Assembly (NCBI GenBank): GCA_947451385.1
Contig: CANFYZ010000002.1
Span: 1-64,000 of the forward strand
Length of the DNA stretch: 64,000 bases
Reading direction: 5' to 3'
From: Comamonadaceae bacterium
GTDB lineage: Bacteria; Pseudomonadota; Gammaproteobacteria; Burkholderiales; Burkholderiaceae_C
In this document: positions 37,664-45,229 of the stretch, in pieces
How the letters are laid out: the number at the start of each line of letters is the position of its first letter
Position numbering within the stretch: position 1 is the first letter of the stretch
Notes under the pieces: generated by a model
Database searches by the model: none
What the model was told of the DNA's origin: nothing
What the model saw: the letters and a program-made list of their open reading frames with translations, nothing else
Translations under genes and position numbers: made by a program

Positions 37664-38659
37664 ATGACCTCACGTCGCCTTTTTATGCACTCTGTTTTGG
37701 CCAGCAGCGCCAGCTTGGCACTGCAGCCTGCTTTCGCGCAGAGCGCGGCTTGGCCATCCAAACCCATCAACTATTTGGTGGCCTTTCCGGCCGGTGGCAC
37801 CACCGATATTTTGGCCCGCGTGGTGACGCAAAAATTGGGACCGGTGTTGGGCACCACGTTTGTGATTGACAACAAAGGCGGCGCAGGTGGCAGCGTGGGT
37901 TCGGAGATCGCAGCCCGCGCCCCGGCCGATGGTTACAACTTGTTAGGCGGCACCATCAGCTCGCACGCCATCAACGTCAGCCTGTACCCCAAGCTGGGTT
38001 ACGACCCGCTCAAATCGTTCACGCCGGTGTTTTTGTACGGCACCAATCCGGTGGTGCTGGTGGTGGCGGCCAACAGCCCCTACAAAACCTTGAAAGACTT
38101 GATGACGGCGGCCAAGGCCCAGCCTGAAAAACTCTCAGGCGCATCGGCCGGCAATGGCACCTCGCAACATTTGGCTCAGGAGTTATTGGCCTTCAAGGGC
38201 GGCGTGAAATTCACCCATGTGCCCTACAAAGGCAGTGCGCCAGCGATCCAAGACGTGATGAGCGGGCAGGTGGACTTCATGTTCGACACCACCGTGGTGG
38301 CGGGCGCGCACATTCAAAGTGGCAAATTGCGCGCTTTGGCGGTGACCTCGGCCAAGCGGCTGACTGACACGCTGACCGATGTGCCTACCGTCGCCGAGTC
38401 TGGCTGGCCGGGTTTGCAGGGTTTTGAGGTGGTGTCTTGGCAGGCTTTGTTTGCGCCCACTGGCACCCCTAAACCCATTGTGGACAAGCTGCATGCCGAG
38501 ATTTTGAAGATCATGCAAACGCCGGACATGCAAGAGCGCATCAAAGGCCTGGGCATGTTGCCTTCCACCTTGACGCCTGATCAGGTGGCGAGTTTCCAGA
38601 AAGCTGAAATCGACAAATGGGCGCAGGTGATCAAAGCCGCTCACATCAAGATCGATTGA
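37664..38659 (+). CDS. Bug-family TTT substrate-binding protein in the aldarate operon (331 aa)
   Basis: A periplasmic receptor with a Tat-like N-terminus (SRRLFMHS) and cleavage near AFA-QS (residue 25). Lobe motifs are LVAFPAGGTTDILAR and VPYKGSAP. CAGGAGACT precedes the start. It follows gudD by 37 bases, so its ligand is likely a uronate, aldarate or related acid. No TctAB is encoded nearby; it may use permease subunits encoded elsewhere. Confidence 0.88.
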   Translation: MTSRRLFMHSVLASSASLALQPAFAQSAAWPSKPINYLVAFPAGGTTDILARVVTQKLGPVLGTTFVIDNKGGAGGSVGSEIAARAPADGYNLLGGTISSHAINVSLYPKLGYDPLKSFTPVFLYGTNPVVLVVAANSPYKTLKDLMTAAKAQPEKLSGASAGNGTSQHLAQELLAFKGGVKFTHVPYKGSAPAIQDVMSGQVDFMFDTTVVAGAHIQSGKLRALAVTSAKRLTDTLTDVPTVAESGWPGLQGFEVVSWQALFAPTGTPKPIVDKLHAEILKIMQTPDMQERIKGLGMLPSTLTPDQVASFQKAEIDKWAQVIKAAHIKID

Positions 38660-38668
38660 GGCTGCACC

Positions 38669-39646
38669 ATGAAACTCACGTCGTTACTCTTTGCGGGTGC
38701 CGCTGCTGTATGCAGCATGGCGGCGCAGGCCCAAACCCAAACCCCTGCCGCCTTTCCGAGCAAGCCCATCAAGATCGTGGTGCCGTTCCCGGCGGGCGGC
38801 ACCTCGGACGTGTTGGCCCGTTTGATCGGTCAAAAGATGACCGACAGCTGGGGTCAGCCCGTGGTGATCGACAACAAGCCTGGCTCCAGCGGCAACCTGG
38901 GCGCCGACCTGGTGGCCAAAGCCGCGCCCGATGGCCACACTTTGGTGTTGATGGACGTGGGCAACCTGGTCATCAGCCCGGCCTTGTTCAAATTGCCTTT
39001 CAATGTACTGACTGATTTCGCGCCGGTGGCCATGGTGGCTTACTCGCCGCATTTGTTGGCGGTCAGCACCAAGGTGCCGGCCAACACGCCTGCCGAGTTG
39101 GTGGCTTATGCCAAGGCGCAAAAAGGCAAACTCAACTACGCCGTGGCGGCGGGCATGGGCAGCGCCTCGCATTTGGCGGGGGTGAGCTATGCGCAGCGCA
39201 GTGGCATCGAATGGGGCTATGTGCCCTACAAAGGCGGGGCGCAGGCCATCACCGATTTGATTGGCGGCCAGGTGGACGTGATGTTCAATGGCATGGTCGC
39301 TACCTATCCGCATGTGAAGGCGGGCAAGATCAAATTGATCGCCATCTCCAGCGCCAAGCGCAACGCGCAAATGCCCGACACACCCACCGTGGCCGAGAGC
39401 CTGCCAGGATTTTTGACCGGCAGTTTCCAAGGCCTGCTGGCCCCAGCGGGCACGCCCAAAGCGGTGGTGGACAAGCTCTATGCCGAGGTGCAACGCATTG
39501 CCGCTTTGCCAGAAATCAAAGAGCGCTTGACTACGCTCGGGGCCGAACCCTCGGCCATGACACCAGAGCAGTTTGGTGCCTGGCTCAAAGCCGAAATTCC
39601 GGCCATGGCCAAGATCGTCAAGGACGAAAAAATCACCGCTGATTGA
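38669..39646 (+). CDS. second Bug-family TTT substrate-binding protein in the aldarate operon (325 aa)
   Basis: A Sec signal peptide covers residues 1-21 (AQA-QT). The receptor motifs are VVPFPAGGTSDVLARLIG and VPYKGGAQAITDLIGG. It lies nine bases after the previous receptor gene and is similar to it only at family level, so this is not a recent tandem duplication. The two may differ in ligand (for example galactarate and glucarate). It is the last gene before the malonate regulator. Confidence 0.88.
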   Translation: MKLTSLLFAGAAAVCSMAAQAQTQTPAAFPSKPIKIVVPFPAGGTSDVLARLIGQKMTDSWGQPVVIDNKPGSSGNLGADLVAKAAPDGHTLVLMDVGNLVISPALFKLPFNVLTDFAPVAMVAYSPHLLAVSTKVPANTPAELVAYAKAQKGKLNYAVAAGMGSASHLAGVSYAQRSGIEWGYVPYKGGAQAITDLIGGQVDVMFNGMVATYPHVKAGKIKLIAISSAKRNAQMPDTPTVAESLPGFLTGSFQGLLAPAGTPKAVVDKLYAEVQRIAALPEIKERLTTLGAEPSAMTPEQFGAWLKAEIPAMAKIVKDEKITAD

Positions 39647-39716
39647 GTGAGACGGAGGCGGAATTCAGGGTAAACCCTTAATGGACGGCGCATTGGGGTG
39701 CTTGCCTGTGGCTTGG

Positions 39717-39752
39717 TAATTCTTCATAATTATGCGTAATTACATGAAATTA
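39717..39752. promoter_or_regulatory. tandem palindromic operator upstream of the malonate regulator gene
   Basis: Two 16-base dyads of the form TAATT-N6-AATTA (39717-39732 and 39737-39752) have centres exactly 20 bases apart. The inner arms also form AATTA-TGCG-TAATT. They are strikingly AT-rich for this genome and lie 27-62 bases before the GntR start, as expected for an autoregulatory operator bound on one helix face. Confidence 0.65.
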
Positions 39753-39778
39753 CAGAAGAACACCACGAGATTTTGGGC

Positions 39779-40492
39779 ATGGCCACTTCCCTTAATTCCT
39801 TGCATGACGAAGTCGCAGAGCGTTTGCGCGGCGTGATCTTTGCGGGTGAGCTCGCGCCCGGCAGCTGGGTGGATGAGGTGCATTTGTGCGAAGCCTGGTC
39901 CATTTCGCGTACGCCTTTGCGTGAGGCGCTGAAGGTTTTGAGTGCGGAAGGCTTGGTGCGGCATGAGCCTCGGCGCGGTTGTTTTGTGAACGAGGTCACC
40001 GAACAAGACCTGGACGAGATTTTTCCGGTGATCGCCATGCTGGAGGGCCGCTGCGCCCACGAGGCGGCGAGTCGCGCCAGCGCATCCGATATCCAGGCGA
40101 TGGCTGTTCTGCATGCGCAACTTCAGGTGCACGCCCAGGCCGGGAAAATTCAAGACTATTACGCGACCAATTACCTCATTCACGAAGCCATCATTGCCAT
40201 GGCGGGCAACAAATGGCTGGCCATGGCGATTGGTGATTTGCGCAAAATTTTGAAACTGGCCCGGCTGCAACAACTCAATGCCCCAGGTCGATTGGCGCAA
40301 TCGCTACACGAGCATTTGGCTATTTTTGCGGCGATCCAGGCGCGGGATCCGCAGGCTGCGGGTGAGGCCATGTACCTGCACCTGACCCGTCAGCGTGACG
40401 CTTTGAAAAGTCTGCGGCAAAGTCAAAGCACGCCCCCTGTTTCCCCCTCCATCATGGAACCTCCACCCACTCCCCAGGCCCTGGCACTATGA
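39779..40492 (+). CDS. GntR/FCD family regulator of the malonate operon (237 aa)
   Basis: A winged helix-turn-helix lies at residues 5-75 (WSISRTPLREALKVLSAEGLVRHEPRRGCFV), with an FCD domain after it. The C-terminal tail is Pro-rich (PPVSPSIMEPPPTPQ). Its TGA overlaps the ATG of the malonyl-CoA decarboxylase gene (ATGA), the arrangement expected of a MatR-type regulator with malonate as likely effector. The start is ATG 39779; a TTG two codons earlier is possible. A tandem palindrome lies just upstream. Confidence 0.85.
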   Translation: MATSLNSLHDEVAERLRGVIFAGELAPGSWVDEVHLCEAWSISRTPLREALKVLSAEGLVRHEPRRGCFVNEVTEQDLDEIFPVIAMLEGRCAHEAASRASASDIQAMAVLHAQLQVHAQAGKIQDYYATNYLIHEAIIAMAGNKWLAMAIGDLRKILKLARLQQLNAPGRLAQSLHEHLAIFAAIQARDPQAAGEAMYLHLTRQRDALKSLRQSQSTPPVSPSIMEPPPTPQALAL

Positions 40493-41964
40493 ACACCTCA
40501 GAATGGATTGGACGCAAAGTTGCCGGGTGGTTACCCGTTGGCAAAGCTGACAAAGCAAAGACACAAGCTGCCGAGCTGGCCAAAGGGGCCAAGTCTGCCG
40601 CCATGTCGCAACCCGTGTCGCAGGGGCGCTCATCTCGCGAGCGCCTGGACGCGACGGTGCGTCAAAAAGAAGAAGCCCTGTCACCCCGTGTGCTGCGCCG
40701 GACCTTGACCGAGTTGCAAGCCATTGTGGACCCGGGCGTGAGTGAGGTGGAAGGCGGTCGGCGGGCTAAAGGGGTGGCGCTGTGGTACAGCAAAGCCACG
40801 CCGAAGCAGCGCCAAGATTGTTGGCTGTTGATGAGCGAGCAATTTGCACCCGACCCCAACAAAGTCAAGGCGGCCCGCGAACAATATGAGGCCGCCATCG
40901 GTTCGCCCGACGAAGGCGTGGCCGAGATCCGCATGCGCAAAGCGCTGGTTTCTCCGCGCACCCGTTTGCTGCAGCGGTTTGCGGTGTTTCCAGAAGGCAT
41001 GCGATTTTTGGTGGATTTGCGCGCCGAGTTACTGCCCGCTTTAAAAGGCAATAAACGTGTGATGGCGCTGGAAGCTGAATTGGAAAACCTGTTCACCACC
41101 TGGTTTGATGTGGCGTTTCTGGAGTTGCGCCGCATCAGCTGGGACTCGCCCGCCAGCCTGGTGGAAAAGCTCATCAAGTACGAAGCCGTGCACGACATCA
41201 AAAGCTGGGGTGACGTGAAAAACCGCCTCGACTCCGACCGCCGCTGCTACGGCTTTTTTCACCCGCGTCTTCCGGACGAACCTCTGATTTTTGTGGAGGT
41301 GGCTTTCATGGACGACATCGCCTCCAGCATCAGTCCCTTGCTGGACGAGTCGGCTGAACCGGTGGATGTGAGCAAGTCCAAGACGGCGATTTTTTACTCC
41401 ATCAGCAACACCCAGACCGGACTCAAAGGCGTGAGTTTTGGCGACTCTTTGATCAAGAGGGTGGTGGAGACTTTGCGCGCCGACTTTCCCAAGCTCAAGA
41501 CGTTTGCCACCTTGTCGCCCATTCCCGGCTTTCGCTCATGGTTTGGGCGCAACGCAGCGCGCATGTTTGAAGCGACCCCCGAGAAAATGCGGGCCCAAAT
41601 CAGCCGGGCCGTCGGCTTTGAGCCCGCATCGGTGGAGCATGTGTTGACTGCTTTGGAACAGATCACCACCTTGCCCGAGCGCTCGGTGCTGCGCCAGTGG
41701 GTGTTGGGTTGCGCTGCGCACTACCTGGGCAAAGAATTGAGCGAACATCGGCCCACCGATCCGGTCGCGCGTTTTCACTTGGGCAATGGCGCGCGGGTGG
41801 AGCAGATCCATTGGGGCGCCGATCTGTCACCCAAGGGCGTGCGTCAATCCTATGGCTTGATGGTCAATTACCTGTACGATTTACGCAAACTCGATCGCCA
41901 CCGCGAAATGATGGCGCAAGGCAAGATTCCGGTATCCGGCGATGTTGAGAGTTTGTATTTTTGA
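40489..41964 (+). CDS. matA: malonyl-CoA decarboxylase (491 aa)
   Basis: Converts malonyl-CoA to acetyl-CoA and CO2. The N-terminal helical domain (about 60-215) is followed by the acyltransferase-like catalytic domain. Motifs are FHPRLPDEPLIFVEVAF, the FATLSPIPGFRSW block containing the catalytic Ser, and the late FHLGNGA carrying the catalytic His. The first 60 residues are a low-complexity Lys/Ala/Ser-rich extension. Its start is coupled to the regulator gene by ATGA. With matB downstream it completes malonate to acetyl-CoA. Confidence 0.93.
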   Translation: MNTSEWIGRKVAGWLPVGKADKAKTQAAELAKGAKSAAMSQPVSQGRSSRERLDATVRQKEEALSPRVLRRTLTELQAIVDPGVSEVEGGRRAKGVALWYSKATPKQRQDCWLLMSEQFAPDPNKVKAAREQYEAAIGSPDEGVAEIRMRKALVSPRTRLLQRFAVFPEGMRFLVDLRAELLPALKGNKRVMALEAELENLFTTWFDVAFLELRRISWDSPASLVEKLIKYEAVHDIKSWGDVKNRLDSDRRCYGFFHPRLPDEPLIFVEVAFMDDIASSISPLLDESAEPVDVSKSKTAIFYSISNTQTGLKGVSFGDSLIKRVVETLRADFPKLKTFATLSPIPGFRSWFGRNAARMFEATPEKMRAQISRAVGFEPASVEHVLTALEQITTLPERSVLRQWVLGCAAHYLGKELSEHRPTDPVARFHLGNGARVEQIHWGADLSPKGVRQSYGLMVNYLYDLRKLDRHREMMAQGKIPVSGDVESLYF

Positions 41965-42016
41965 ATTTCCCCCGTTCCCCATGGCACCTGCATCACAACT
42001 ATAGGAGACCTTTTCG

Positions 42017-43012
42017 ATGAACCACTTCCATTCCCATACCGATCGTCGTACCTTGCTCCAATGGGCGATTGCTTCAGCGGCAGGTAGCGCGGTGCCCGCC
42101 TGGGCCCAGTCTGCCTGGCCAACCAAGCCGGTGACTTTGATCGTGCCTTTCCCCGCAGGCGGCGGCACCGATGCGTTTGCACGTCCCTTGTCGGCGCAGT
42201 TTGCGCGCTTGACGGGTAAGCAACTGATCATTGACAACCGAGGGGGCGCGGGCGGCACCTTGGGTGCCGGTGTGGCCGCCAAGTCGGCGCCCGATGGCTA
42301 CAACCTGTTCATGGGCGCGGTGCACCACACCATCGCGCCTTTCATGTATGCCAAGCTGGACTACGACTTGGAGCGTGACCTGGTGCCCCTGATTTTGGTG
42401 GCCAACGTGCCCCAGGTGCTGGTGGTGAATCCGAAAAAAGTGCCGGCCGCCAATTTCAAGGAGTTCCTTGAATTTGTGCGCAAAAATCCGGGGCGTTTGA
42501 ACTACGGCTCGGCCGGTGGCGGCACCTCACACCATTTGGCCGGTGAGTTGTTTAAATTGCAATCCAAAACCTTCATCACCCACATTCCCTATCGTGGTGC
42601 GGGCCCGGCTTTGCAAGATTTGATTGGCGGCAATGTGGACATGATGTTCGATGGGCTGGGGTCTTCGGCTGTGCACATCAAGAGCGGTCGGGTGAAAGCC
42701 TTGATGGTCTCGGGCGCCAAGCGCAATCCGGCTTTTCCAGATGTACCGTGTTCCAGCGAGTTGGGCATGCCGGACTACACCGTCAGCACCTGGTACGGCA
42801 TCTGGGCGCCCAAGGGGACGCCGGTAGAAGCGCAGACCCACGCGGTGGATGAAATCCGCAAAGCATGCCAAGCCGACGAGGCCAAAGCCGTGTGGGCAAA
42901 CCAGGGTGCGGAATTCCCGAACCTGACCGGTGCGCAGTTCGATGGCTTCATCAAAGCCGAGTTGCGCAAATGGTCGCAAGTGGTCAAGGCTTCGGGCGCC
43001 AAGCTCGACTGA
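42017..43012 (+). CDS. Bug-family TTT substrate-binding protein in the malonate operon (331 aa)
   Basis: A Tat-like signal (DRRTLLQW, cleavage AWA-QS near residue 30) is followed by VPFPAGGGTDAFARPL and IPYRGAGPALQDLIGG. TAGGAGACC lies upstream of the ATG. Its place between matA and matB makes malonate the best guess for its ligand. No permease gene is present, in contrast to rhizobial matABC, where MatC is the carrier. Confidence 0.88.
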   Translation: MNHFHSHTDRRTLLQWAIASAAGSAVPAWAQSAWPTKPVTLIVPFPAGGGTDAFARPLSAQFARLTGKQLIIDNRGGAGGTLGAGVAAKSAPDGYNLFMGAVHHTIAPFMYAKLDYDLERDLVPLILVANVPQVLVVNPKKVPAANFKEFLEFVRKNPGRLNYGSAGGGTSHHLAGELFKLQSKTFITHIPYRGAGPALQDLIGGNVDMMFDGLGSSAVHIKSGRVKALMVSGAKRNPAFPDVPCSSELGMPDYTVSTWYGIWAPKGTPVEAQTHAVDEIRKACQADEAKAVWANQGAEFPNLTGAQFDGFIKAELRKWSQVVKASGAKLD

Positions 43013-43060
43013 TGATCAGCCACTTTGATTCTTGATTTCTAGTTCTTCTTTTTTCGCACC

Positions 43061-44605
43061 ATGACTCAGCACAATTTATTTGCCGCCTTGCGCGCCGCGT
43101 TCCCCAAAGACCTGGACACCGTGGCCGTTGAAACCGACAACGGTTTGCACTACAGCTGGCGCGATCTGGACCGTGCCAGCGCCATGATGGCTAATTTGCT
43201 GCAATCTCTGGACATTCCGTTGGGCAGCCGGGTGGCAGTACAGGTCGAAAAATCGGTCGAAGCCATGATGCTGTACCTGGCCACATTGCGCGCAGGCATG
43301 GTGTTTTTGCCGCTGAATACCGCTTACCAAAGCGGCGAGATCGAATATTTTGTCGGCAACGCCGAGCCCGCGGTGGTGGTCTGCAGCAGCAAGAACTTTG
43401 GTTGGGTCAGCAAAATTGCGTTCAAAGCGGGCACCCAGCATGTGTTCACCTTGGACGATGACCGCACGGGCTCCCTGCTGCAACGTGCTGCGCACCACAG
43501 TGACCAGCACACTGCGACTCGGCAAAAGGCCGATGACTTGGCGGCCATTTTGTACACCAGCGGTACCACCGGCCGCAGCAAAGGCGCGATGCTCAGCCAC
43601 GGCAACATGCTCAGCAACGCGCAGATGCTGAAAGACTATTGGGGCTGGAAAAAAGGCGATGTGCTGATCCACGCCTTGCCCATCTTCCATGTGCACGGCT
43701 TGTTTGTCGCCATCCACGGGGCTTTGCTCAATGGCAGCAAAATGATTTGGTTGTCCAAGTTTGACCCCAAGCTGGTGATCGCCAAAATGCCCGAGGCCAC
43801 GGTGTTCATGGGCGTGCCGACCTTGTATGTGCGGATGTTGGCCGAACCTGGCTTGACCCGTGAAGCGGCGCGCCGCATGCGCTTGTTCATTGCCGGTTCC
43901 GCGCCCCTGCTGATTGAAACCTTCAACGAATGGATTGAGCGCACCGGCCACACCATTTTGGAGCGTTACGGCATGAGCGAGACGGTGATGCTGACCTCCA
44001 ATCCCTACGCGGCCGATGCCCGACACGGCCAGCAGGCCGAGCGCCGCGGCGGCACGGTGGGTTTCCCCTTGCCCGGCGTGAGCTTGCGAGTTTTGGATGA
44101 CGCGGGTCAGGCCGTGCCGGTCGGGGAGATCGGTGGCATCCAGGTCAAAGGACCGAATGTGTTCAATGGCTACTGGCGCATGCCCGAGAAAACCAAAGAG
44201 GAATTCACCGCCGACGGCTTCTTCAAAACCGGCGACGTCGGCAAAGTGGACGCGCGCGGTTATGTCACCATCGTCGGGCGCAGCAAAGACTTGATCATCA
44301 GCGGCGGCTACAACGTCTACCCGGCCGAGATCGAGGGCTACATCAACGACATGCCCGGCGTGGCCGAAAGCGCGGTGGTGGGCGTGCCACACCCCGATTT
44401 CGGCGAGGTGGGCGTGGCCGTGGTGATTGCCAAACCTGGCGCGGCACTGAACGCCGAGCACATCATTGCCGAGCTGAAGTCCCAATTGGCCAACTTCAAA
44501 ATTCCCAAACGCTGCTTTGTCGTGGCCGAGTTGCCCCGCAACACGATGAGCAAGGTGCAAAAGAACTTGCTGCGCGACCAGTACAAGGGGCTGTTTGTAG
44601 CTTGA
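43061..44605 (+). CDS. matB: malonyl-CoA synthetase (514 aa)
   Basis: An AMP-forming acyl-CoA synthetase. It has P-loop YTSGTTGRSKGA (165-176), LPIFHVHGLFVA, ERYGMSET, DGFFKTGDVG and the A10-like C-terminal NTMSKVQKN carrying the catalytic Lys. The overall pattern fits MatB. It activates malonate to malonyl-CoA for matA. The start lies 48 bases after the receptor gene. A bidirectional terminator follows the stop. Confidence 0.92.
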   Translation: MTQHNLFAALRAAFPKDLDTVAVETDNGLHYSWRDLDRASAMMANLLQSLDIPLGSRVAVQVEKSVEAMMLYLATLRAGMVFLPLNTAYQSGEIEYFVGNAEPAVVVCSSKNFGWVSKIAFKAGTQHVFTLDDDRTGSLLQRAAHHSDQHTATRQKADDLAAILYTSGTTGRSKGAMLSHGNMLSNAQMLKDYWGWKKGDVLIHALPIFHVHGLFVAIHGALLNGSKMIWLSKFDPKLVIAKMPEATVFMGVPTLYVRMLAEPGLTREAARRMRLFIAGSAPLLIETFNEWIERTGHTILERYGMSETVMLTSNPYAADARHGQQAERRGGTVGFPLPGVSLRVLDDAGQAVPVGEIGGIQVKGPNVFNGYWRMPEKTKEEFTADGFFKTGDVGKVDARGYVTIVGRSKDLIISGGYNVYPAEIEGYINDMPGVAESAVVGVPHPDFGEVGVAVVIAKPGAALNAEHIIAELKSQLANFKIPKRCFVVAELPRNTMSKVQKNLLRDQYKGLFVA

Positions 44606-44621
44606 GTTCCCTGCATCCAAG

Positions 44622-44663
44622 AAAAAGGCCTGGGCCGCAATGGCAGCCTAGGCCTTTGTTTTT
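44622..44663. terminator. bidirectional terminator between matB and usp
   Basis: A long, nearly perfect stem (AAAGGCCTGGGCCGC against GCAGCCTAGGCCTTT, with two mismatches) has loop AATG. It carries GTTTTT on the right and an A-run on the left, ending both convergent units. Confidence 0.85.
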
Positions 44664-44677
44664 GTGTGACTCAGGGA

Positions 44678-45121
44678 TCAGCGCAACACCAGCACCGGCA
44701 CGTGCGAGTGGGTCAGCACTTGTTGGGTTTCGCTGCCCAGCAGCAAGCGTTTGATGCCTTTGCGACCATGCGAAGCCATGACGATGAGGTCGGCGTTTTG
44801 CTTTTTCGCAGCGGCGATGATGGCATCGGAAACCACATCGGACTTGGCGGTGACGCCCTTGGCCACCACGTTCTTGGCCTTGGCTGACTTGACCACCGCA
44901 TCCACGGCGGCTTGTGCCGCATCGGTCCATTGTTTTTCCACCCGGTTGACGTCTTGCACCGACAGCGGAATGCTGCCTTCGAAATACGCTTGTGGGTAGC
45001 GCGGCACCACTTTGAAAGCGACCAACTCGGCCCCGCAGGCTGCGGCCAAGCCAATCGCGCTGGTGACCGCTTTTTTGGAGAGGGTCGAACCGTCGGTGGC
45101 CACAAGAATACGTTTGTACAT
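44678..45121 (-). CDS. universal stress protein, UspA family (147 aa)
   Basis: A single Usp domain with the N-terminal ILVATDGS and the ATP-binding type C-terminal MASHGRKGIKRLLLGSETQQVL (GxxG-x9-GS/T-like). GGAGATTTCT precedes the ATG at 45121. It is divergent from ccoI, with a perfect FNR box between. For this gene the box centre sits near -41 of a TATTCT -10 candidate (45153-45158), so anaerobic or microaerobic induction by FNR is likely. Confidence 0.92.
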   Translation of the reverse strand: MYKRILVATDGSTLSKKAVTSAIGLAAACGAELVAFKVVPRYPQAYFEGSIPLSVQDVNRVEKQWTDAAQAAVDAVVKSAKAKNVVAKGVTAKSDVVSDAIIAAAKKQNADLIVMASHGRKGIKRLLLGSETQQVLTHSHVPVLVLR

Positions 45122-45179
45122 AGAAATCTCCTTTTGAATATGGACAAGTTTCAGAATACGCATTTGCCGATGTAACGGC

Positions 45180-45193
45180 TTGACTTAAGTCAA
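45180..45193. promoter_or_regulatory. FNR/ANR box between usp and ccoI
   Basis: TTGACTTAAGTCAA is a perfect palindrome and matches the FNR/ANR consensus TTGAY-N4-RTCAA. For usp a TATTCT -10 candidate lies at class II distance. For ccoI, TATCGT (45216-45221) lies at the matching distance on the other side. Confidence 0.88.
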
Positions 45194-45229
45194 GTACTTG
45201 TCAACTGATTTCATTTATCGTTCGGGCCT

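Noticed and set aside
37664..39646. Recent tandem duplication of the two Bug genes
   Set aside because: The two proteins agree only at family motifs, and I saw no long shared nucleotide stretch.
43076..44620. A 514-codon open frame antisense to matB
   Set aside because: Same mirror effect; the His/Gln/Val-rich translation lacks any domain, and matB motifs are complete on the plus strand.
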